DNA of 64,000 bases from an uncultured Corynebacterium sp. (lineage in GTDB: Bacteria > Actinomycetota > Actinomycetes > Mycobacteriales > Mycobacteriaceae). Where the stretch lies: positions 11,722 to 75,721 of the forward strand of contig CAMIPB010000009.1 in NCBI GenBank assembly GCA_946223355.1, written 5' to 3'. Each line of letters begins with the position of its first letter. The first letter of the stretch is position 1. Below, one piece after another: positions 53,761-61,609 of the stretch. The translations under genes and the position numbers were made by a program. The notes under the pieces are model-generated. The model did not search any database. It saw only the letters and a program-made list of their open reading frames with translations, and was not told the origin of the DNA.

Positions 53761-54978
53761 TTAAACCTGGTTAAACCATGACTGCACATACTCGACGATG
53801 CGTTGCCATGTCGCTTCAAGATTGTCCATGAATGCGCCATCCCCGCTAAAGCCAACGATGCAAACGATCGTCGCCAGCGCCACTAAGATTCCGAGGATTG
53901 CCCACATCCACGCCAATCCACGGCCGCTCGACGGCACCGTGTACAAATCAATAACTGTGTCAGCTTCGATAAGTTGTGCTCCTGCTTTCAAGCGTGTGAG
54001 CAGGGCCGAGGGCGTTGCGTGCGCAGAGCCATTAAATATCGCATCCAAGTCACAAATCTCGCCCATGTGGACAATGAGGGAAGCCTCATGAAAATCAGCG
54101 AGGAGCACTGCGAGATCAGCTGGAGACTCCACCGCGGCAGGAAATGTCATTGCGCCTACCCCGAGGTCTTGAATACGCTCCAAACCTGGTGCATGACCGT
54201 CTGGGTCCGCAGGCAAAATCACCCGCGCTCCAGAACGCAGAGTCTCCGACCCAATATGCGTCGGATCACCCACGATCAAATCGAGCTTATAGCCCACCTC
54301 AAACAACGTATCCGCGGCTTCGTTCACGCCGATCAAAACCGGGTCGTATTCACGAATAAAGTTGCGTAGGAGCTTAATCTTCCGACGATGATCACGCTGC
54401 GGAGTAACAATCAAGACTTTGCGGCCCTTGAAGTCTTGGCCCAGTTCAGGGATTCCAAGGCCGTCGATAAGCAGCGGCCCCTCTGAATGAATGAACTGAG
54501 TGGAGTTACCGAAGAAGGCCTCCATATTGTCCACCAGGGTTCTCTGAGAGGCTGAAAAGTTCCTATCGGCACCTGCGCGATCGAGTGGGTTTGATGCGCT
54601 GATTGCTTTATCGCCAAAAAAGATATCGCCGTTCGAATACAGCGTGGTCTTCTTACCATCTTTGAAGGACTCCGCGAATGCGGATGTAGGAGCTTCTAGG
54701 AGGAGCAAGCCGGCGTCGAGAAGCATGTGCGGACCGTAGTTAGGGATGCTTCCCGTGGTAAATCGGGACAGATTGATCACCGCACTTGGACGCATATCGA
54801 TGACTGATTGCGCCTCTTGCCGAGAAATATTTGCAGCGTCAATAACTGCAATATCTCCGGACTTAAACTTCCTAAAGCCCTTGCCGCCGGGCGTGCAATC
54901 ACGCAGCACGCCCTTAACCAGCACGTCAGCTGGACCAGCGTTCTCCACATTGCGAGAGATTTGATTCATGCTAGTCAT
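53761..54978 (-). CDS. steA: SteA, putative cytokinetic ring protein
   Basis: 405 residues. Cytosolic N-terminal part (about 1-350) related to thiamin pyrophosphokinase catalytic regions (VLIGVNEAADTLFEVGYKLD, VGDPTHIGSETL) and one C-terminal membrane helix MWAILGILVALATIVCIVGF. SteA and SteB are required for normal cell separation in C. glutamicum. The adjacent membrane protein annotated here as MctB corresponds to the SteB position in that work. An internal Met at codon 4 is an alternative start. Confidence 0.88.
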   Translation of the reverse strand: MTSMNQISRNVENAGPADVLVKGVLRDCTPGGKGFRKFKSGDIAVIDAANISRQEAQSVIDMRPSAVINLSRFTTGSIPNYGPHMLLDAGLLLLEAPTSAFAESFKDGKKTTLYSNGDIFFGDKAISASNPLDRAGADRNFSASQRTLVDNMEAFFGNSTQFIHSEGPLLIDGLGIPELGQDFKGRKVLIVTPQRDHRRKIKLLRNFIREYDPVLIGVNEAADTLFEVGYKLDLIVGDPTHIGSETLRSGARVILPADPDGHAPGLERIQDLGVGAMTFPAAVESPADLAVLLADFHEASLIVHMGEICDLDAIFNGSAHATPSALLTRLKAGAQLIEADTVIDLYTVPSSGRGLAWMWAILGILVALATIVCIVGFSGDGAFMDNLEATWQRIVEYVQSWFNQV

Positions 54979-55024
54979 TGTCTACTTTTCGGCAGCAAAA
55001 CTGTGGAAGGCACGCGGATAAGGG

Positions 55025-56746
55025 TTAAGTGAAGCTTGAGACTTCCTTTTGCGCGCGATCAAACAAATCCTTCGCGTGCGCGCGACCCGATTCCGTATCA
55101 TCCAAACCAGCCAACATGCGTGCTAGTTCCTCAACTCGCTCATCGTCAGTAAGCGTATGCACGCCGGATGTCACGGTCTCATCAGTAACATCTTTGGCTA
55201 CATGTAAATGAGTATGAGCAAACGCAGCTACTTGCGGCAAGTGCGTGACCACGAGAACCTGGTGATGAACCGCCAAACGTGCGAGTCTCCTACCAATCTC
55301 CACCGCAGCACGTCCTCCAACGCCCGCGTCAACCTCGTCGAAAACAAAGGTCATCCCTTGCCCACCGGAGGCCAAAATCACCTCGAGTGCCAACATGACG
55401 CGCGAAAGCTCACCGCCTGAGGCTGCCTTAGCCAACGGCTGAGGTTCCAAACTCTCATTGGGAGCAAGTTTCAGTTCTACTTCATCCGCGCCCTGAAGCG
55501 AATACTTGGTGGCTTTCATATCCACAACCAGGCGCGCCTTAGGCATAGCCAGGCCGTGCAACTCTGCAGTTACGGCCTTTTCCAACCCACGGGCTGCGGC
55601 AGTCCTTAACTCAGTAATTTTCTGCGCTGCAGCAATCATGTCCTTTTCCGCTTGCGCAACCTGTTTCTGCAACTTCTGAAGTGCTTCAGTGGAGGTGTCC
55701 ATGGATTGCAGCTTGGCGCTAGCTTCAGCTTCCCACTTTAAGATGCCGTCGACATCAGCAGCATATTTGCGCGTCAGTTGCTTAATCTCCTGCTGGCGCT
55801 GCAAAGAGGTTTCTAGCAAGTTCGGATCAGCCGGAAGACTGCTTAAAAAGCCTCCCAGCTCGCTAGATATATCCAAAAGCTCAGCAGTGACAGATTTGAG
55901 CCTTGTTCCCAAAGCCTTGAGCTCTGGATCCTCGGAGGCGCTCAAGTTAGCTTCTGCCTGTCCCAACAAAGTCGCCGCCGCAGCTTCCTCATGTGCATGC
56001 CCGAGGGCTTCTCCGCCGTCAATTGCCGCGAGTGCTGCGGCCGCGTCTTCCCGGAGTGTATCTACGTCTTGCAAACGACGAATGAGACTTTGCAACTCCT
56101 CGTCTTCACCTGGTTGCAGCTGTGCAGATTGGATTTCCTCGATAGCGAACTGAAGACGATCGACTTCTTGCGCGATCTCCCGGCGTTGTTCTACCCTGCG
56201 TTTCAAATCCTTGGCGAGGCTGCGCCAGTGTCTGAACTTCGTCCGATAATCCTCGAGGACAGGTGAGATTGCGGCGTCAAATCTGTCCAGAGCAATGAGT
56301 TGCTGCTCGGGGCTAAGAAGACGCAGTTGGTCATTTTGACCATGGATAGTTAGAAGCTCACCAGTAAACTCACCCAACGTCGCTGCGGGTACCGAACGTC
56401 CGCCAAGGTGCGCCTTTGAACGTCCCGACGCCAAAACCGAACGAACTGCGATAAATTCCCCGTTTTCATCGGTCTGTGCACCGGCGTTTTCAGTGATCGC
56501 GTCCAGACGGTCACACGCTTGTTCGTCGAATCCTGTTAGCGAAAACCGCCCCTCGACGTCGGCACGCTGCGCGCCTGCACGCACTCGCGATGCATCCGCA
56601 CGCGCCCCGGCAAGTAGTCGCAGGCTGGACACCACCATGGTCTTACCTGCACCGGTCTCACCTGTCAGCACGGTCAAACCCGGTGAAAGCTCCGCAAAGG
56701 CGTGCCCAATGACTCCAAGGTTCTTAATGCTCAGCTCAGTTAGCAT
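55025..56746 (-). CDS. recN: RecN, DNA repair ATPase
   Basis: 573 residues from ATG 56746 (MLTELSIKNLGVIGHAFAEL); the open frame to 56983 overlaps nadK and is not family-like. Walker A LTGETGAGKTMV at about 29-40, long coiled coil (about 160-380), signature SGGELSRVMLALEV near 445 and Walker B VFDEVDAGVGG near 475. RecN is an SMC-like protein acting in double-strand break repair. It overlaps the end of nadK by 11 bases. Confidence 0.95.
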   Translation of the reverse strand: MLTELSIKNLGVIGHAFAELSPGLTVLTGETGAGKTMVVSSLRLLAGARADASRVRAGAQRADVEGRFSLTGFDEQACDRLDAITENAGAQTDENGEFIAVRSVLASGRSKAHLGGRSVPAATLGEFTGELLTIHGQNDQLRLLSPEQQLIALDRFDAAISPVLEDYRTKFRHWRSLAKDLKRRVEQRREIAQEVDRLQFAIEEIQSAQLQPGEDEELQSLIRRLQDVDTLREDAAAALAAIDGGEALGHAHEEAAAATLLGQAEANLSASEDPELKALGTRLKSVTAELLDISSELGGFLSSLPADPNLLETSLQRQQEIKQLTRKYAADVDGILKWEAEASAKLQSMDTSTEALQKLQKQVAQAEKDMIAAAQKITELRTAAARGLEKAVTAELHGLAMPKARLVVDMKATKYSLQGADEVELKLAPNESLEPQPLAKAASGGELSRVMLALEVILASGGQGMTFVFDEVDAGVGGRAAVEIGRRLARLAVHHQVLVVTHLPQVAAFAHTHLHVAKDVTDETVTSGVHTLTDDERVEELARMLAGLDDTESGRAHAKDLFDRAQKEVSSFT

Positions 56747-57707
56747 CGTCATCCGCCTGAGAATTTGAACGCACATTATTGGATGGTTGCGGTCCGCGCC
56801 AGCCATGAACAGGCAATTGCAACTTGGTAACCAAGCGGTCGGTAAAGGGCTTGCTGTCCAACCGCACCCAGCGGACCGGACGGTTACCGCGACGAACCTC
56901 GACACGCGCGCCAGGAGGCATCGGAAGTACTCGGAACCCGTCCAGCGCGACCACAGCATCAGAACTCTTCGATGCGGACTCAACAGCGACGGTAGATGTC
57001 GGCGCTACCACCAGGGGCTTAGTAAATAGCGCATGTGCATTGTTAGGAACAACAACGATTGCATCCAGTTCAGGCCACACCACCGGGCCTCCGGCAGAAA
57101 ACGCATAAGCAGTAGAGCCCGTTGGGGTAGATACCAAAACTCCATCACACCCAAAGCCCGTTACTGGACGGGCGTCGACCTCCAAAATGGCATCTAAAAC
57201 ACCCCGGCGATCCAGGTTTTCTAGACTTGCCTCATTAAGTGCCCAAGACGATGCAAGAAGATCACCATCAGAATCGTAAATACTCACGTCTAACGTCATG
57301 CGATCCTCGATACGATAGGTGCGATCAATAATTCTCTGGACCGCTGCATCCATCGACTCTGCTTCAGATTCTGCGAGGAAGCCGATGTGACCCAAATTGA
57401 TTCCGATAACGGGCGCATCTACCGCGTGTGCCAAGTCAGCAGCACGCAAGAATGTACCATCACCGCCGAGTACCAGAACGAGTTCGCATCCGCTCGCAGC
57501 CTCTGCCGTATGCGGAACGCGTATCAGATTGCGCAAGCTTTCATACTTGTCCAAAGGGCTATCATTATTATCCCCCAACACGCGGACCTTGATCCCTGAC
57601 TCCGTTAGCAAATGAGCAGCTCGCGCGGCGGACTCCACATTGTCAGCGCGACCAGTATGCGGGACAAGAAGGATCTCACGCGCTGTATCCATCAACTCTG
57701 GCGACAT
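56736..57707 (-). CDS. nadK: NAD kinase
   Basis: 323 residues. The GGDG motif is in LVLVLGGDGTFLRAADLA (about 79-96), then INLGHIGFLAE, and NEASLENLDRRG and TPTGSTAYAFSAGGPV complete the substrate site. It phosphorylates NAD to NADP with ATP or polyphosphate. Its ATG overlaps the tlyA stop as TAATG. The C-terminal 20 residues (PSNNVRSNSQADD) are polar and overlap the recN start. Confidence 0.95.
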   Translation of the reverse strand: MSPELMDTAREILLVPHTGRADNVESAARAAHLLTESGIKVRVLGDNNDSPLDKYESLRNLIRVPHTAEAASGCELVLVLGGDGTFLRAADLAHAVDAPVIGINLGHIGFLAESEAESMDAAVQRIIDRTYRIEDRMTLDVSIYDSDGDLLASSWALNEASLENLDRRGVLDAILEVDARPVTGFGCDGVLVSTPTGSTAYAFSAGGPVVWPELDAIVVVPNNAHALFTKPLVVAPTSTVAVESASKSSDAVVALDGFRVLPMPPGARVEVRRGNRPVRWVRLDSKPFTDRLVTKLQLPVHGWRGPQPSNNVRSNSQADDDAN

Positions 57708-58531
57708 TACTGTGGGCCCTCCTGCACTGCCTTATTGACTATGTTGTCAAGCTCTTTTTCATCGACGGCAGATTCACCACCATCTTTAACAAGCCATAGG
57801 AAATACTCTACGTTGCCCGAAGGCCCCGGCAGCGGCGAGGCCACCACTGCCTTGCATGACAACCCCAACTCTTGAGCAAACTGTGCAACCTCGAGGGTTG
57901 TTTCAGCCCGCAACGTCGGACTCTTGACTACTCCGCCCTGTCCTAACCTTTCTTTTCCTACCTCAAATTGTGGCTTGACCATTGGCAAAAGATCAGAACC
58001 CGGTGCCAGACACTGCGCAATCGCAGGCAAAGTAAGGCGCAAGGAAATGAACGACAAATCGCCTACCATCGCATCGCACTCACCACCAGTCATGTCTTTG
58101 GTGAGGTTTCGGATATTCGTGCGATCTAATACGCGCACCCGATCGTCGTTTTGCAGACGCCAAATCAGCTGCCCGTATCCAACATCGACTGCGACTACCT
58201 CGCGCGCGCCCCTGTCCAGGCATACATCAGTGAACCCGCCTGTCGACGCCCCCGCATCCAACACTTTCTTTCCAGCAAGGCTCAGTCCTTGTTGTTCAAA
58301 GGCATCTAAAGCGCCCAGAAGCTTGTGAGCGCCGCGTGAGGCCCAGCGGTCATCCTCGGACTCTTCAACACGGATAGAAACTTCTGGTTCCACCACGCTC
58401 GCCGGCTTCAGCGCCTGAAATCCACCGACGTATACGCGCCCCGACTTGATCATTTCCACGGCCTGCTCGCGGGATCGCGCAATCTTTCGCCGTACTAATT
58501 CAGCATCCAATCGCCTACGTTGTGGGGGCAC
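57707..58531 (-). CDS. tlyA: TlyA, rRNA 2'-O-methyltransferase
   Basis: 274 residues: S4 domain (RRLDAELVRRKIARSREQAV) and an FtsJ-like SAM methyltransferase with VLDAGASTGGFTDVCLDRGA, GDLSFISLRLTLP and the catalytic Lys in MVKPQFEVG. In mycobacteria TlyA makes 2'-O-methylcytidine in 16S and 23S rRNA; its loss gives capreomycin resistance. A basic N-terminus MPPQRRRLDAEL supports the start. It overlaps nadK by one base and follows the small hypothetical gene. Confidence 0.94.
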   Translation of the reverse strand: MPPQRRRLDAELVRRKIARSREQAVEMIKSGRVYVGGFQALKPASVVEPEVSIRVEESEDDRWASRGAHKLLGALDAFEQQGLSLAGKKVLDAGASTGGFTDVCLDRGAREVVAVDVGYGQLIWRLQNDDRVRVLDRTNIRNLTKDMTGGECDAMVGDLSFISLRLTLPAIAQCLAPGSDLLPMVKPQFEVGKERLGQGGVVKSPTLRAETTLEVAQFAQELGLSCKAVVASPLPGPSGNVEYFLWLVKDGGESAVDEKELDNIVNKAVQEGPQ

Positions 58532-58559
58532 GAAACGTTCTCCTTATAAGGTCCCAAAC

Positions 58560-58733
58560 TTAATCTGCTTGCAAAGATTCGCGTAACAGCCCATGAGCCT
58601 GTTCAAGCATTTCAACCTCATGCTTTGTTGACTCGCAGTCTTGGGACAGAATCTGTTCCATCTGCTTATCCAATTCAGCTGGAGTAATTGATTGCTGCTG
58701 CGGATCCCGTGGGCGTGGAATCGGAGTGCTCAT
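58560..58733 (-). CDS. Small conserved protein (Rv1693-like)
   Basis: 57 residues from ATG 58733 (MSTPIPRPRDPQQQSITPAE); a TTG at 58748 is in frame but less likely. A Pro-rich start is followed by a predicted amphipathic helix (LDKQMEQILSQDCE, then HEVEMLEQAHGLLRESL). A similarly short protein occurs between the HAD phosphatase and tlyA in M. tuberculosis. Function unknown. The GGTGGAAC ribosome-binding region belongs to a 17-base tandem repeat. Confidence 0.75.
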   Translation of the reverse strand: MSTPIPRPRDPQQQSITPAELDKQMEQILSQDCESTKHEVEMLEQAHGLLRESLQAD

Positions 58734-58741
58734 GCGATGTT

Positions 58742-58791
58742 CCACCAATGCTTAACTACCACCAATGCTTAACTACCACCAATTCTTAGTA
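58742..58791. repeat. 17-bp tandem repeat between HAD and small gene
   Basis: CCACCAATGCTTAACTA occurs at 58742-58758 and 58759-58775, with a degenerate third copy at 58776-58791. On the minus strand each copy contributes TGGTGG followed by TAG; the third copy codes the HAD C-terminus KNWW and its stop. Confidence 0.85.
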
Positions 58792-59759
58792 GCGTTATCT
58801 GCGGCATCTGAACGCGGATGGATGTAGCGTGGGGGCTCTTCCATAGCCCACACTACTTCCAAGACGGTCCGCAATGCATCGGTGGACGTGGCGTTTTTCT
58901 GGCCGTTTTCTAGCAAAAGATCTAGGCCATCAATGCGCGCAGTAAATCCGCCATGGGCACCGGGCGCCACGCGGGAACCGCGACTCGCTAGTTCAGTCAT
59001 ATTCTCGCCGATAAAGTTCGGACGCTGCTCCATTGGCGCGTGAATGAGTTCCATCGGACCAGATACGCCCGTGAGCACATGGAAAGTATCCATCGCTGCA
59101 GCGTTACCGCCCTGAATATCAGTGTTAAGACGGTCTCCGACCACTAGCGGTGCCTTCGCGCCAACGAGTGCGGCTGCTTGGGTGAACATATCTGGCCCTG
59201 GCTTACCAGCAGATTCCGGAGATACCTCCGTCGCCGAAACAACTGCTGCCACCATAGAGCCGTTACCAACAGCTAGTCCGCGTTCAGTAGGCAATGACGA
59301 GTCGAGATTTGTAGCGTAGTAACGCGCACCCTCCCGAATAGCAAGTGCTGCTTCTGTCAACTGCTCCCAACCAATTTCACGCTCCATACCCTGGATCACC
59401 GCGCCTGGTTTATCATCCGCACTACTAACAAGTTCATAGCCAGCTTCACGCACGCACGATTTTAAGTACTCAGAACCAAGAGCCAAAACCTTTTCAGTTT
59501 TGGAAACTCGTGCGTTAAGCAAAGCCACCGCGGACTGCGCAGAGGTCAAAACATCGCCTGGCTTCGCGTCTTCAATCCCCATCTCCTGAAGTTTTTGGGC
59601 AACGACATCGGGGCTCTTGGTTGAGTTGTTCGTGATGTAGACAACCGGAAGGCCGGCCGAATTAATGACATCAACCGCGGACGGGATAGCCGTCCCGCCT
59701 TGCCAAACCGTGCCGTCTAAGTCCAACAGCAATGCGTCGTGCGACTGCAAAAGGTTCAT
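58773..59759 (-). CDS. HAD-family sugar/glycerol phosphatase (Rv1692-like)
   Basis: 328 residues. HAD motif I ALLLDLDGTVWQGG (first Asp is the nucleophile), motif II ITNNSTKSP and motif IV VVGDRLNTDIQGGNAA, with a C2B cap between them, as in NagD/PGP phosphatases. The M. tuberculosis homologue Rv1692 is a glycerol 3-phosphate phosphatase acting in lipid recycling. It lies two bases after the TPR-type gene and is presumably co-transcribed. Confidence 0.9.
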   Translation of the reverse strand: MNLLQSHDALLLDLDGTVWQGGTAIPSAVDVINSAGLPVVYITNNSTKSPDVVAQKLQEMGIEDAKPGDVLTSAQSAVALLNARVSKTEKVLALGSEYLKSCVREAGYELVSSADDKPGAVIQGMEREIGWEQLTEAALAIREGARYYATNLDSSLPTERGLAVGNGSMVAAVVSATEVSPESAGKPGPDMFTQAAALVGAKAPLVVGDRLNTDIQGGNAAAMDTFHVLTGVSGPMELIHAPMEQRPNFIGENMTELASRGSRVAPGAHGGFTARIDGLDLLLENGQKNATSTDALRTVLEVVWAMEEPPRYIHPRSDAADNATKNWW

Positions 59760-59761
59760 TG

Positions 59762-60652
59762 CTATTTCTCCTCCGCCGATGGCTCTACCTGTGACTGTCC
59801 TGACAACTCTGCAACCCGATCCGCGGCGTCCGTTACTTCATCCAGATCAGTCTCTACAACGTGGTTAAACCATTCGAGTGCTTCTTCCTTGCGCTCTGAG
59901 GCCGCTAACGCGTTTGCGTACGCGTATGCTAGCCGCAGCCCCGGCAAGCTTTTATCATTTTTGCTCGGGGCAAGACGCTGCAATGTCACCACGGCCGATT
60001 CTGGCTGCGACATATCCAACCGCGCACCAGCTACCACGATTCCAAGTTCGATCTCAGTCTCACGGTCAAGTCCGTTTGCTTCTTCACCACGACTAAGTTC
60101 AATCGCCTTTTCAGGACGGCCGAGACCACGTTCGCAGTCTGCCATTACTGCAATCAAACCTGGACCACCAGAGATCCTGCGTGCTGCCCGTAGCTCCGAC
60201 AGTGCTTCCTTCCACTCTCCTGCTCGGTAAGCTGCGATTCCGTTGACTTCGCGCGCGACTGCCACTCGCCCAGCACGATCCTTAGCGGTACGAGCGTGCC
60301 GCAGTGCCAGCTGTGGATCATCATCCATCAAAGTTGCGGCCATAATCATGTGCTTCGCCACTGCATCTGCATTGTCTTTAGACAACACACGCAGGTCCTG
60401 CAGCACCATTGGATCCAAATCCCGGACGTCAATATCGCCTGGCAGGTCGGGATCTGTGAGCCTACGATTAATCCGTTCTTCCCTAAACCCACTGCGTTGT
60501 GGGGCTACCCGACGCTCGCCTCGCCCAGCACCTGCACGCTGCGCATGTCCACGCTGACCTTGGCCACGCTGACCTTGGCCACGTTGGCCACGTCCATGCT
60601 GGCCTTGGCCACGCTTACCGTCTCCACCACCGCGGGAAGAATGCTCTGCCAT
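59762..60652 (-). CDS. TPR-type helical repeat protein with RGQGQ repeats
   Basis: 296 residues. The first ~55 residues are a basic Gly/Gln/Arg stretch (GQHGRGQRGQGQRGQGQRGH), followed by helical tetratricopeptide-like repeats (about 90-280) such as ALRHARTAKDRAGRVAVARE and GLRLAYAYANALAASERKEE. Homologue of M. tuberculosis Rv1691. TPR domains bind proteins; the basic Gly-rich tail could bind nucleic acid. In relatives tyrS is the next gene; here it is not present in the window. Confidence 0.85.
   Translation of the reverse strand: MAEHSSRGGGDGKRGQGQHGRGQRGQGQRGQGQRGHAQRAGAGRGERRVAPQRSGFREERINRRLTDPDLPGDIDVRDLDPMVLQDLRVLSKDNADAVAKHMIMAATLMDDDPQLALRHARTAKDRAGRVAVAREVNGIAAYRAGEWKEALSELRAARRISGGPGLIAVMADCERGLGRPEKAIELSRGEEANGLDRETEIELGIVVAGARLDMSQPESAVVTLQRLAPSKNDKSLPGLRLAYAYANALAASERKEEALEWFNHVVETDLDEVTDAADRVAELSGQSQVEPSAEEK
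60541..60615. repeat. 15-bp coding tandem repeat (RGQGQ)
   Basis: On the minus strand CGTGGCCAAGGTCAG is present twice in exact form, with variant copies on both sides (CGTGGACATGCGCAG and others), coding Arg-Gly-Gln-Gly-Gln units. It is likely variable in copy number by slipped replication. Confidence 0.8.
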
Positions 60653-60916
60653 CTACAACGTCTCTTTCTAGCGTCCGCGCCAACAACATCGACTCTTCAC
60701 GGTGTCGACACTATCAACACGAACGCACTATCTGGGTTCAGTATCCGCACCATTCTACCCACAACATCATCTACCCCGATCATTCAATGAATTTTCCCGT
60801 TCGACGCGACAAAGCTCACAAAATAGTGCATTCTGTTATCGACGGTGACTTTGGGGAAAGCCACCGAGATTCTTTGGGGGAAAATTCCTCCTTCAACCAA
60901 CGGTCAAGGGGTAACA
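60653..60916. promoter_or_regulatory. Divergent intergenic region
   Basis: 264 bases between the TPR gene (-) and the lipoprotein gene (+), which must hold both promoters. No clear -35/-10 pair, operator or structured RNA could be assigned by eye. Confidence 0.4.
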
Positions 60917-61609
60917 ATGCCAAAGCAGCAACACACATCGGACTTGCTTAACAATGCCCAAAAGCGAGTTCATGTCGCCGTTTCCCTTTCTGCAACGGCA
61001 CTTCTTGTTTCCGCTTGTTTCCCCTCGGCCAACACATCCCCATCCCCTAGCACCACGGCAATCTCCCACTCCAACGCTGCACCAGCAGATAGCCAGCCCA
61101 TCGACGAAGACGCTTCCACCGCAACCTCTAGCTCCGGGCACACCGACGACAGCCCACTCGCCGACTACATCCCCGAGCTAGGCACACCCAACCCAACAGA
61201 CCCAAACTTTGAGCTCTTCGAACCTTGTTCTGAGATCCCAGCGGAGGCATTCGCCGCCGCGGGCCTCAATGATATGAACTCGACCACGATTACCGGGCTA
61301 GGAACAGCTTGCGGTCAAAAACTCGAGGAAGTCTCCGGAGTATTCATCAACTTTGGAATGTTTTCGGCAACTCGCGAACAAATTGAAGACGAAACAATTC
61401 CAGCAAAAGCCAAAACAAAGCCTGCCATCGAGGGCATTTTCAATTTTGTGTTTGAGGATGAACACGACGGATTTTGCAATACTGCAATTGAGACTATTAA
61501 CGGAACTATTACCGCTACTACAGAACTAATAGGTAGCGGAACTTCAAATGAAGAACTTTGCGACATCGCGAACAGAAAAATTGAAGTAATACTTCAGGGG
61601 GAAAATTAA
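60917..61609 (+). CDS. DUF3558-like lipoprotein
   Basis: 230 residues from ATG 60917 (MPKQQHTSDLLNNAQKRVHV), with aaggggtaac as ribosome-binding site; the frame opens earlier but without a signal. Signal peptide with lipobox ALLVSAC, a Ser/Thr/Pro linker (about 40-85), then a domain starting FEPCSEIPAEAFAAAGLND, with later Cys residues (TACGQ, GFCNTA, ELCDIA) as in DUF3558 proteins. Such lipoproteins are frequent next to PPE/WXG100-like genes in actinobacteria. The stop is immediately followed by the next ATG. Confidence 0.75.
   Translation: MPKQQHTSDLLNNAQKRVHVAVSLSATALLVSACFPSANTSPSPSTTAISHSNAAPADSQPIDEDASTATSSSGHTDDSPLADYIPELGTPNPTDPNFELFEPCSEIPAEAFAAAGLNDMNSTTITGLGTACGQKLEEVSGVFINFGMFSATREQIEDETIPAKAKTKPAIEGIFNFVFEDEHDGFCNTAIETINGTITATTELIGSGTSNEELCDIANRKIEVILQGEN

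Noticed and set aside
56747..56983. N-terminal extension of recN
   Set aside because: It overlaps nadK and the RecN family start MLTELSIKN is at 56746.
60541..60615. Possible CRISPR-like repeats
   Set aside because: The 15-bp units are contiguous with no spacers and lie inside a coding region.
60499..60951. Plus-strand frame with His/Gly/Asp/Ala repeats (about 150 codons)
   Set aside because: It is the antisense of the RGQGQ repeat in the TPR gene and lacks a ribosome-binding site or homologues I recognise.
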